Positions 50,858-58,984 of a stretch of 64,000 nucleotides of DNA are shown here, piece after piece. Each line of letters starts with the position of its first letter. Positions within the stretch are counted from its first letter, which is position 1. This DNA comes from Chlorohelix sp037138995 (lineage in GTDB: Bacteria > Chloroflexota > Chloroflexia > Chloroheliales > Chloroheliaceae). The position numbers and the translations under genes are program-made. The notes under the pieces were generated by a model. The model had not been told where the DNA came from. It searched no databases and saw nothing but the letters and a program-made list of their open reading frames with translations. The stretch is from assembly GCF_037138995.1 (NCBI RefSeq), contig NZ_JBAXHI010000010.1, positions 1 through 64,000 on the forward strand, in the 5' to 3' direction.

Positions 50858-52995
50858 AGGCTATCGATTTTTATGTCTCGAATGATGAATGAGTCATGGG
50901 CTGAGTTCAGGCTCTCACACTTTCCCACAATCGTAGCACGTGGGTAGCTAGGGTCATTCACATTATACATTCCCACTTGTAAGAGATAATTTCCGGGCGG
51001 TGTTGTCGAGTTAATAGCCAGATTATACTGCCCGATAATAATATCGCCGGGAAACCAACCCTGAGCGAAAGCCCCATTGGCATCCTGCTGTGCCAGTCTG
51101 CTAGGTGCGTCTGGTTTATCCACCAGATGCACAAAAATCTGCCAAGGTTCTGCGCTGGCACGTTGAGCTTGCCAGTATAAAGTTACAGAGAGCGATTGCC
51201 CCGCCTTTGCCTGATTATTAATTTTCCAGCCCAACAACTTCACATCGTTGTTAAAATTCACATCGCTACAGGCAGGCTTCTGGATGGCTAATTGTTCAGG
51301 AGTAAAGCCGCCTTTTAGTTGGAAACTATAATTTTTACCCAGTATGCGTCCCTCGGCGGTCTTAATTTCTTCCACTTTGGGAGTCACCTCCAAAGCTTTG
51401 TACCAATCAGGAGCAAGCCCAAGCCGCGCCACCCGATCAATCACAATATAATCTAACTTGCCTCCGCCATTTGCCAGTTGGGCTGGAATAATTACCGCCT
51501 GAGTGGGGTCTAGCCAATGGTAATTTATGGATTTCGGCGACAAATAAAGAGTGGTGGGATAATCTAGCAACTCGGAGGCTACTACGCGACTTGTGCCATC
51601 TTCCGGCAGGCTATTCAGATAATTAGCAAGGTTAAGGTATTCGCCATCAAACGCCTCGTAAAGCTGGGGAAATTTAGCCCATTTATCAAAATAATCGGTA
51701 TAAGACTGGTAAAAAGCCAAGGTTACTACCAACGTTGCCAGCACAGCCCCTACGCGCCACCCATTGATTTTAAAGCGATTTTCTAAAAAGTTCCAGACCT
51801 CGTTCATTCCTACTGCCCACAGACCCATTACGGCTGGCAGAATACCGTAAGCTCGGAGGGGATGATTGCCATCCTCTGACAAAATCGAGGGTAGGAACAG
51901 CACCACAAGCCAGCACAACAAAAAGCCATAAGCCGGACGTTTCAGGCTGCGCCAGAGGCTAAACGCTACCCCAAGATAGAAAAACAGTCCGGGAATAAGG
52001 TCAAAAATCGGGCGACCCGGCAGGTTGTATTTTAGGTCGTCTGTTCCTTTGAAAGTTAGCATCTGAACTGCAACCTTCGTATTTTCCCAGACCTTCTCTA
52101 ACCCGCCTATGGATAGGGCGTTAACTTGTGCGCTACGCTGGAAAAAATCGCCCCGATGTAGGGCAAAATGGATTGCTAGAGGTGCGACCACCAGAATTGT
52201 TACCCCTGACCAATAGAAAAATAGCCTGATTACACTAAGCCTTTTTCCTAGAAGGTTCTCGGCACCCGTATCAAGTGAGCCTCCAAGTTGCCTATTTTTA
52301 GAAAGGGCTAGATTGAGGGGTAAACCCGCTTTTTTGCGCCAGAAAACCCACCAGAAAAATAAAAAGTATAGCCCAAAAGCCACAAACACAAAGGGCATAA
52401 AGCGGGCTGAAAGATAGGTATAGAAATTCAGCCCACATAGTACCCCTGCCAGAATTACTGCGCTAGTAGTTCGCAAGCGATAGGCTCGCCAAGCCGCCCC
52501 GAAAGACAACGCCTCGAAAAGTGGAACTAGATTAGCTCGATAGCCCTCCCGACTGAGGTGTAAATTCCAGAAAGAAAAAGCCACCGCCAGAGCCGCCAGC
52601 CACGCAATCCGCCTCGCCTCCCTGCTGATGTGCTTACCTTCCTTATTTTCAGATGACAGGTCGGCAAAAATATTGCGGAAGGCAAAAAAGATAGCAGCAA
52701 TAGTGCCAATCCCGATAAATGCCGCGGGTAGGCGCTCTCCCAAAACCGTGCTACCGAAAAACAATTGCGACAGCGCTACCAGATACATATAAATGGGTTC
52801 TCGCCCAGTGAATTCGGAGAAGAAAACGCCAAAATTGCCTTTTCGGATGGTATCCGCAATTAAGCCATAAGCAGCTTCATCAAAGTGAAGACCAGGAGGG
52901 GTTTTGTCGCTTTGCCAAACCCTCAGCGCAAAGGCAAACAGCAGTAACAACGCCAACAATAACCATTCAGAATGTTTACGCACTAGCTTTGGCAT
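50854..52995 (-). CDS. GT39-like multi-pass membrane glycosyltransferase
   Basis: GT-C fold protein of the dolichyl-phosphate-mannose/ArnT type. About 11-12 hydrophobic segments span residues 10-440. The first loop has GLHFDEAAYGLIADTIRKGN with the catalytic Asp-Glu, and REPIYMYLVAL follows. A C-terminal non-membrane domain of about 230 residues includes a beta-sandwich with VTLYWQAQRA, FVHLVDKPD and GQYNLAINSTTPPGNYLLQ, a module often seen on such proteins in Chloroflexota. It would use a polyprenyl-phosphate sugar on the outer face of the membrane. It overlaps the GT4 gene by 4 bp at the stop codons. Confidence 0.85.
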   Translation of the reverse strand: MPKLVRKHSEWLLLALLLLFAFALRVWQSDKTPPGLHFDEAAYGLIADTIRKGNFGVFFSEFTGREPIYMYLVALSQLFFGSTVLGERLPAAFIGIGTIAAIFFAFRNIFADLSSENKEGKHISREARRIAWLAALAVAFSFWNLHLSREGYRANLVPLFEALSFGAAWRAYRLRTTSAVILAGVLCGLNFYTYLSARFMPFVFVAFGLYFLFFWWVFWRKKAGLPLNLALSKNRQLGGSLDTGAENLLGKRLSVIRLFFYWSGVTILVVAPLAIHFALHRGDFFQRSAQVNALSIGGLEKVWENTKVAVQMLTFKGTDDLKYNLPGRPIFDLIPGLFFYLGVAFSLWRSLKRPAYGFLLCWLVVLFLPSILSEDGNHPLRAYGILPAVMGLWAVGMNEVWNFLENRFKINGWRVGAVLATLVVTLAFYQSYTDYFDKWAKFPQLYEAFDGEYLNLANYLNSLPEDGTSRVVASELLDYPTTLYLSPKSINYHWLDPTQAVIIPAQLANGGGKLDYIVIDRVARLGLAPDWYKALEVTPKVEEIKTAEGRILGKNYSFQLKGGFTPEQLAIQKPACSDVNFNNDVKLLGWKINNQAKAGQSLSVTLYWQAQRASAEPWQIFVHLVDKPDAPSRLAQQDANGAFAQGWFPGDIIIGQYNLAINSTTPPGNYLLQVGMYNVNDPSYPRATIVGKCESLNSAHDSFIIRDIKIDSL

Positions 52996-53197
52996 CAGTT
53001 TTTCCCAGAGTATAGTTTATCTATAATGCGACTGCGGTTTAATTATATCCCAAGTTCAGTACCTTTTCTACTATCCAACCCAATATGACAAAGCGATTCA
53101 GAGAATAACAAAAAGTACAAAGTAGCTCTATCCACACCCTAATCCCCTGCAACCCTTTTCGCTAATTCTGTGTCCGGGTTGTGTAGTTACAAGAACA

Positions 53198-53230
53198 AAT
53201 AAAAAAACTCTCCCGGATTAAGGGAGAGCC
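53198..53230 (-). terminator. intrinsic terminator of the ABC-2 operon
   Basis: On the minus strand CTCTCCC pairs with GGGAGAG (53222-53228 with 53208-53214) and runs into seven T. It lies 16 bp after the last permease stop. Confidence 0.9.
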
Positions 53231-53245
53231 GTAGGGTTTGCCCGT

Positions 53246-54040
53246 TTATGAGCTTGCCCCAAAATAGCGGGTTTGCGCGAATTTCCAAAAGCGGTGGGAT
53301 ATATAAAGAAGCCCACCCGCCAGTACCAATGCCCAAATCGCCGACAGCCACCCAAGCCTATTTAGCAACAAATCCGCCGGAGTTGCCGCTACTACTCCAA
53401 AGGGTATTACAAAGGTGAGAATAGTTTTCGCAAAGCCCCCGAACATATCGGGATGGTATCGCCCCAAGTCAAACAGGTTGAAGAAGAACTCAGCGAAATC
53501 CATCTTAATCCACCAGATACAGGGTATAGTCATTATAAACCAAGTGGAATAGGCAATTATTACCCCGCATACCACGAAAACAGGATATAAGAGCCAACGC
53601 CACCAATCTATACTCAAATTGCCGCCGCTGATTCCCACAAATATAAGAACCGCGCCGGGGATGCCTTGCATCATTTCACCGAATGACACATAGCGAGCGC
53701 TAACGAAAAACTGGTTGTTTACCGGTTTCAAGAGGATAAAATCAAGCTGTCCCTTGCGGATATACTCCGGCAGTTCAAACACATTCTTGAAAAATATTGT
53801 GAACACCAGCGAGGACACTATCATATATGAGCCTACCAGCACCAGATATTGGTTAACCGACCAGCCGTTTAGGTTTTTGGTTTGGCTGAATATTGCGCCC
53901 ACGAAGATTAGCGAGAACATAGGGAAGCAAAGTATAACGAGACAACTTGCCACGAAGTTGCCCCGCGCTTCCATCTCACGCATCAGGTTAATGCGTACAA
54001 AAGAGCCATATAACTTTACATAACGCTTAATAACACGCAT
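53246..54040 (-). CDS. ABC-2 type transporter permease
   Basis: Six-helix permease of 264 residues. The pattern of the COG3694 group is visible: an N-terminal amphipathic segment (FVRINLMREMEARGNFVAS), GQLDFILLKPVNNQFFVSAR in the conserved cytosolic coupling region, and a C-terminal FGVVAATPADLLL. It pairs with the permease at 54046-54882 and the ATPase at 54896-55939 to form a heterodimeric exporter. Homologous triads have been linked to antibiotic or envelope-component export. The substrate is unknown here. It is the last gene of the operon. Confidence 0.88.
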   Translation of the reverse strand: MRVIKRYVKLYGSFVRINLMREMEARGNFVASCLVILCFPMFSLIFVGAIFSQTKNLNGWSVNQYLVLVGSYMIVSSLVFTIFFKNVFELPEYIRKGQLDFILLKPVNNQFFVSARYVSFGEMMQGIPGAVLIFVGISGGNLSIDWWRWLLYPVFVVCGVIIAYSTWFIMTIPCIWWIKMDFAEFFFNLFDLGRYHPDMFGGFAKTILTFVIPFGVVAATPADLLLNRLGWLSAIWALVLAGGLLYISHRFWKFAQTRYFGASS

Positions 54041-54045
54041 TTATT

Positions 54046-54882
54046 TTATCCCTCGTAAACTTCAAAGCCTTTGATAGCCTTTTGCCACATCCATTTGAAA
54101 AATAGGGCCGCTATGACAAGCCACACCACCTGTACAGCAAGCCCCTGCGCGAGTTGTTCCGCCGAAATGCCTAGAAAAATACGGGCAGGTAAACTGTAGA
54201 TGTAGGCAAAAGGTAGCCATTGCAAAATATCGCCAATACCGCCCGGCATTAGCGCGAGTGGAACCATAGTGCCGCCCAACGCTCCTGAACCAAAGCCGTA
54301 TAGCGCGAAAAAGCCTTCCGGTTGGTTCTGCCAAACTGTCAGTAATCCGAGAGAAGCGGTAATGAAGAAGTTCAGCACGTATGCCAGCATAAAAGAAAGC
54401 AACACCAGCAACCATATCCAACCGTTTTCAGGCGTTCGGAAGTTCTCACCCAGAAAAATAGCGGCAAGGACAAATACCGGAATCGTGATTATGGTACTCC
54501 ACGTGCGTCCGCCTACCTCGAACCAGAAGGTTTTAGCGGGGTAGGACATCGGGCGCAACAGCCCGGTAGCCATTCGCCCTTCGCGGATTTCAAACATGAT
54601 AGTCCACTGATATTGTGCGATGCGCCAGCCCAGAAAGCCTGCTACGAGATAATAGGTGGTGATATACTTTACTGCTTGCGGGTCATTACGATTGTTGAAA
54701 ATCGTTGTCCACAGGTAGATGCCCACCATCACGGGCAGCAAAGCCAACATGGCATAGAATAGGACGTTCCAGCGGTACTCCATGCGCTCCTGAAACGCCA
54801 CTTTGCAGAGTGTCCAGTAGCGTCGGAATACAAAACGCCAACGCCATGGTGTTAATGGTTCTATTTTTTTATTGACCAACAC
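54046..54882 (-). CDS. ABC-2 type transporter permease
   Basis: Six-helix permease of 278 residues of the COG4587 type. FQERMEYRWNVLFYAMLALLPV opens the membrane domain. IREGRMATGLLRPMSYPAKTFWFEVG is the conserved cytosolic loop, split here as IREGRMATGLLRPMSY. It starts at GTG 54882 with AAAGGAAG upstream and lies 13 bp after the ATPase gene and 5 bp before the second permease. It is the partner subunit of the exporter. Confidence 0.88.
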   Translation of the reverse strand: MLVNKKIEPLTPWRWRFVFRRYWTLCKVAFQERMEYRWNVLFYAMLALLPVMVGIYLWTTIFNNRNDPQAVKYITTYYLVAGFLGWRIAQYQWTIMFEIREGRMATGLLRPMSYPAKTFWFEVGGRTWSTIITIPVFVLAAIFLGENFRTPENGWIWLLVLLSFMLAYVLNFFITASLGLLTVWQNQPEGFFALYGFGSGALGGTMVPLALMPGGIGDILQWLPFAYIYSLPARIFLGISAEQLAQGLAVQVVWLVIAALFFKWMWQKAIKGFEVYEG

Positions 54883-54895
54883 GCTTGTCTTCCTT

Positions 54896-55939
54896 TCAGG
54901 CTATTCCTGCCAGTTGATCTCTTGGCTGGGCGGTTTCAATAATCTTTTCGCCTTGGTTATGACTGGTATCGGTGAAAAGGTCATGTATAATATCGTCAAG
55001 CTGTGGCTCTTCTATGGACAAATCCGCCACCGGGAAACGGTTGAACAGCACGCTGGCACGCTCTGCTACTGTAGCGCGTGGCACTTGAATCCGAATGACC
55101 CCGCTTTCATTTGAGATAACCTGCCCGATTGAGGCTAGTTCGGCAGATTCAACCGTTCTCATGAAAGATACCACCAGCAACTTGTTAGGGGCATACTTTT
55201 CGGTAAGTGCCTCAAGGCTACCTTCATAAACGGGTCTTCCAAAGTTAATTACCAACGCGCGTTTAGCCAACGCCGCTACATCTTCCATGTAGTGGCTGGT
55301 TAGCAAAATCGTTGCGCCATGCTCACGGTTATAATCCTTGATAAAGTTGCGAATCTTTTTCTGCATCACTACGTCCAGCCCGATAGTCGGTTCGTCTAGC
55401 AGCAATACTTTAGGGCGATGCAACAAAGCCGCCACCATTTCGCATTTCATTCTCTCGCCCAAACTGAGCTTACGCACTGCGGTATTTAATATTTTGCTTA
55501 GGTCAAGCAATTCGACCAACTCATCCAATCGTTTGCGGTATGCCTCGTTCGGCACTTCATAAATATCGCGTTGCAGATTAAAGCTTTCGATTGCCGGTAA
55601 GTCCCACCATAGCTGGTTGCGTTGCCCCATTACCAACGAAACCTGTTTCAAGAAAGCGTACTCGCGTTTCCAAGGGCGATAACCCAAAACCTGTGCATCG
55701 CCTCCGCTGGGGTGGAGTAAACCGCTCAACATTTTTAACGTGGTGGTTTTGCCTGCGCCGTTCGGTCCGAGGAAAGCTACAATTTCGCCTTCTTCAATTT
55801 TAAAATTAAGGTCATAAGCGGCTTTTTTTTCGGTATATTCACGCTTGAACAGACCTATTACCGAACCTTTCAAACCTTCCCGCTTTTTATAGGTTCGGAA
55901 AATGCGAGTTAAATCCTGTGTCTCTATAATTGTTTTCAT
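54896..55939 (-). CDS. ABC transporter ATP-binding protein
   Basis: ATPase of the exporter encoded with the two permeases. Walker A GPNGAGKTT (about 58-66), signature LSLGERMKCE, Walker B VLLLDEPTIGLD, and H-loop LTSHYMED are all intact. 347 residues; the extra C-terminal region of about 100 residues is typical of the COG4586 subfamily. GGAGG lies 12 bp upstream of the ATG. Transcription probably begins near 56358 (promoter 56365-56393), leaving a leader of about 420 nt that contains a 12-codon ORF and several inverted repeats. Confidence 0.93.
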   Translation of the reverse strand: MKTIIETQDLTRIFRTYKKREGLKGSVIGLFKREYTEKKAAYDLNFKIEEGEIVAFLGPNGAGKTTTLKMLSGLLHPSGGDAQVLGYRPWKREYAFLKQVSLVMGQRNQLWWDLPAIESFNLQRDIYEVPNEAYRKRLDELVELLDLSKILNTAVRKLSLGERMKCEMVAALLHRPKVLLLDEPTIGLDVVMQKKIRNFIKDYNREHGATILLTSHYMEDVAALAKRALVINFGRPVYEGSLEALTEKYAPNKLLVVSFMRTVESAELASIGQVISNESGVIRIQVPRATVAERASVLFNRFPVADLSIEEPQLDDIIHDLFTDTSHNQGEKIIETAQPRDQLAGIA

Positions 55940-56247
55940 TTTCTGAAAATTCCTCCTGCTATTTTATAAGACCTCGTGAGGATATATTTAGCTTTCATGT
56001 ATCTACAAAAATTTGAGATTTGTGCTTGATAAACAGGCGCAAAAAATCCATCACAGCGCTTGTTTGAAATTCGCCGTCTGAAGGATAAAGCTCTTCTTTG
56101 CCTAATTTGTTTGAAAATAACTGGCTTGAAAGAAGAGTGCGTTAGCTTGATGTGATTTCCAACGTTAAGCATGCAAACTAAAACAGGATATAAAATTCGG
56201 TTTGCATCATAACCCGGAAACCGGCTTATGCCTTCGGGCAGCGATAA

Positions 56248-56286
56248 TTAATCGCGATACTCCGGGAAAAATGGCAAAGCTCTCAT
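56248..56286 (-). CDS. putative leader peptide (12 codons) upstream of the ABC-2 operon
   Basis: ATG 56286 reads MRALPFFPEYRD then TAA. AAAGGAG (56295-56301) lies 8 bp upstream, a better ribosome binding site than most full genes here have. It sits about 70 nt into the predicted leader. Its end overlaps a GCGAT/ATCGC hairpin (56241-56255), and a TGCC-CGAA-GGCA hairpin follows (56230-56241). Such an arrangement could couple leader translation to folding downstream. It could also be chance; only the ribosome binding site and position support it. Confidence 0.4.
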   Translation of the reverse strand: MRALPFFPEYRD

Positions 56287-56364
56287 CAACTGCACTCCTT
56301 TAACATGAGGTGATTGTCCAAGTAAAACCGTGCAAATACTTGCTTAGATGGATTTACTATATGG

Positions 56365-56393
56365 AGTATAGCAAAGCCCCCAAACTCTGTCAA
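56365..56393 (-). promoter_or_regulatory. promoter of the ABC-2 exporter operon
   Basis: On the minus strand a perfect TTGACA (56388-56393), 17-bp spacer and TATACT (56365-56370). It is immediately flanked upstream by the inverted repeat 56394-56423. Confidence 0.75.
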
Positions 56394-56423
56394 CTGTCCA
56401 AAAGACCTAGATTATTTGGACAG
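56394..56423. promoter_or_regulatory. operator-like inverted repeat abutting the ABC-2 promoter
   Basis: CTGTCCAAA (56394-56402) and TTTGGACAG (56415-56423) are perfect complements, 12 bp apart, directly upstream of the -35 box. Another TGTCCAA lies at 56315-56321 in the leader. A 13-bp sequence CAAAAGACCTAGA overlapping the left arm and centre (56399-56411) recurs at 56550-56562. The position suits an activator or a repressor. Confidence 0.5.
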
Positions 56424-56610
56424 GTTTATTATAGATATTCAGAAAAGGTTTTGGAAAAATACGGATTTAATTGTTAAGGCTCATAAGCCTCTTGTCTGAA
56501 ATCATCTTGGTTAAACCTAAAAAGGTTTGGGTTGGTGCCAAAAATTTGGCAAAAGACCTAGAGGCTTGACAAATTATGCTGGTTTTTTGTTCAAAACCAT
56601 TAAAGTTGTG

Positions 56611-58858
56611 TTAACTTAAATCTATTTTCACATCTTGTATTGCCAAGCTAATACAGCGTGAGTCTGGGCTGGAAGGTATATATTGATTGACTATCAAACA
56701 CCCTTCTTGGGAAGAAAATTCTAGAGTATTATGACCTTCTTTTAACGCTAGATTTTGGAAAGAGGCAGTGAAACTAGCCCATTCTTTGCCACCTTCCACC
56801 CGTCCTATCACTTGCCCGTTTAATCGCACCTGCAGAGTTTGTGGGCGGATGACAGGGGTAAAGCGAAGACTAAGCGCAGATTTACCAGAGTTTACTGCAT
56901 CTATTTCCAGCTTGCTATCCTGAATCATAAAACGTTGTAAGCGACCATCTTCGCCTTTAGCCAAACCCGCATTCCAACCTTCACCCAACCTGATTCTTAA
57001 TTGTCCGGGTTTGAGTTGCTCGATAACCGGGTTCATATCAACCTTCCAGGTAACAAGCGGATTTTCTTCAGCGGTGGTTGTGTCTATCCAGGTTGGCGCT
57101 CCTAATTGAGCCTCAAGATAAGGTCTCATCCAGCGATAAAAACGGTTCCCTCCCTCATAACTGCGTAGTATTACATAATGGATATTTCGCTCTTGCAAAA
57201 CCTGTTTGAATCCTTTATCAATAGCAAATATTTCCGGGTTAGCCAGTTTGGCGGCGGAACCATCCATTACCGCACTACTCTCGGCAGGATTAAAAATAGA
57301 TAAATAAGGGGTCTGGTCAAATGAAAGGCTCATTTGATTGGAACTACGGGCTAGGTATCCTCCTACCAGTGGTTTTTGATGCTCTATCTGGTAATACATT
57401 GGCAAACTTAAAGGAGCAAGCGGTAATTCCATTACTAGGAATTTGCCCGGTTCCGCTGCTATCGTATGATATATTTCAGGCGTAGTTACCTCAGTCATTG
57501 TCCAGTACCACGAATGGTTAGTATTCTCGGCTAGACCAACTACTATTAATATAGCAGCTATGGCATGCCACATTTTCCCACCAAACCCAGAACGCTGCGA
57601 AATGTATAACTGCAATTGAGAAAGTGATAATGCCGCAAGAATTGCCAGCCCTAATGCTAACATTACACTAATACGGCTTGGAGCGCGAAAACTATTCAAA
57701 AAAGGCAGGTGTGTATAAATGTTATAGGGTAAAGGTAATCCAATTTCCCATGTGCCAATTTTAAGAGTTGGACCAAGCGCCAGCAAAAAGCTCAATCCAG
57801 CAGTAAATGCCCAGAAGGCTGTTTCATTTCGCCGTATTGATTTAAGAAAAGTCGCAAAGAGACCACATACTAGTAATACATAACCTGGATAGGCAGCCTG
57901 TTCAGTTAGATAGATTCCCTGAAAAGTTTGATATATCGGTGCAGTAAGATTTCCGATAAAAGGGTTGTCGGGAAAAGGTAAAAAAAATGAGAGCAAATTT
58001 GCAGAATAACTTATAGTGTCATTGGTTCTTACCAATACCGCTTCTTTCATACTGGAATCCAACCGGAAAAAAACACTGTAGAAAGGAGCAGTAATTATTG
58101 CGCCTGCTATCAGAGACAAAACCAACCATTTTAAACGACCAAGATTCCAAAAACCTTTTTTCCTATCGAACCAGCCAAACCACGCCACGAAAATAAAACT
58201 AAAAGGTATCACAAAATAACCTAGGTAATATAAATCGGAAAGAGAGGCTAACGCAAAGCCAACCGCCACCAGCAAGCAGTTGACTAAGTTCGGTTTGTGG
58301 AGAAGCGCGAAAAGCCGCCAAGCGTAGAAAGGTAACCATTGAATTGTTAGCAATCCAATGTGACCGTTGGTACGGGAAAAATGATAACTGCAAAAAGCAA
58401 ACAAGAACCCAGCCACAAAACGAGAACCCCGACTTTTAGTAAACTCACCAGCCAATAGATAAACAAACAAGGCGGAAAGAGGAAAAGAAATCAATACTGG
58501 AAGGTTGAAAGTCGCAATAGGACCAAATAATAAACGCACAGGCCACATCAAAAAGCTGTTTACAACACTCATAAGAAGCGCCTGAACCGAAGGCAGTAGC
58601 CCGAAAACCATGTTAGTTTGTGTGGGGTCCTGTCCAGTTTCTAGAGCGTTCATACCACCAGTTATACCAGATATGCTGGTAAGCATCACTGGTTGGGGTC
58701 GAATTAACCAAATGAGTACCCATGTTAGGTAGCAAAGGCCATGTGATTAGTATGGTAAGGAAAGTATAAGCCAATAGCACCTGAATCCATTCCGGTATGA
58801 GCTTAGAAAATCTAGTCCGTTTGTTTGAAATATTCTCAAGTAATCCGATTGTTTGCAT
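56611..58858 (-). pseudogene. GT-C-like multi-pass membrane protein interrupted by a frameshift
   Basis: The gene starts at ATG 58858 (AGAGG upstream) and encodes an N-terminal TM helix and TSDAYQHIWYNWW, then loses frame. The downstream frame resumes with MNALETGQDPTQTNMVF and continues for about 680 residues: about 11 TM helices, then a soluble region with a beta-sandwich end (SLRFTPVIRPQTLQVRLNGQ). Removing one T (plus-strand A at 58654) joins the two parts into a natural ...WYNWWMNALETGQ... sequence of about 748 residues, typical of GT39/YfhO-like membrane glycosyltransferases. So either a recent single-base insertion inactivates it, or the base is an assembly error. An internal ATG at 58686-58689 could still yield a product without the catalytic first loop. 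Confidence 0.8.
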
Positions 58859-58984
58859 TTAAGAACCTCTTTTAAATCCCAGCTTAAATTAACCTATTGA
58901 GCAACAAACGGCACAATTATAAGCAAATAAAGCACTCGCTGGTAGAAACTAGCCCATTACCGAAGCTTTATCTATAGTGAGTAA

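Larger units (their letters stand above)
55940..56610. other. 671-bp intergenic region with leader structures
   Basis: It contains the promoter, operator and leader of the ABC-2 operon. Other structures: ATGCAAAC/GTTTGCAT (56171-56178, 56200-56207), CTCTTCTTT/AAAGAAGAG (56091-56099, 56130-56138), and three small hairpins in a row, AGGCT/AGCCT (56477-56490), AAACC/GGTTT (about 56512-56527) and TGCCAAA/TTTGGCA (56536-56551), which follow the frameshifted membrane-protein gene and may mark its 3' end. I could not match the leader to a known riboswitch consensus. Confidence 0.5.

Noticed and set aside
55936..56172. 78-residue minus-strand frame in the ABC-2 leader
   Set aside because: No ribosome binding site before its ATG, Arg/Lys-rich random-looking composition, and it runs past the ATPase start in another frame; it is more likely untranslated leader.
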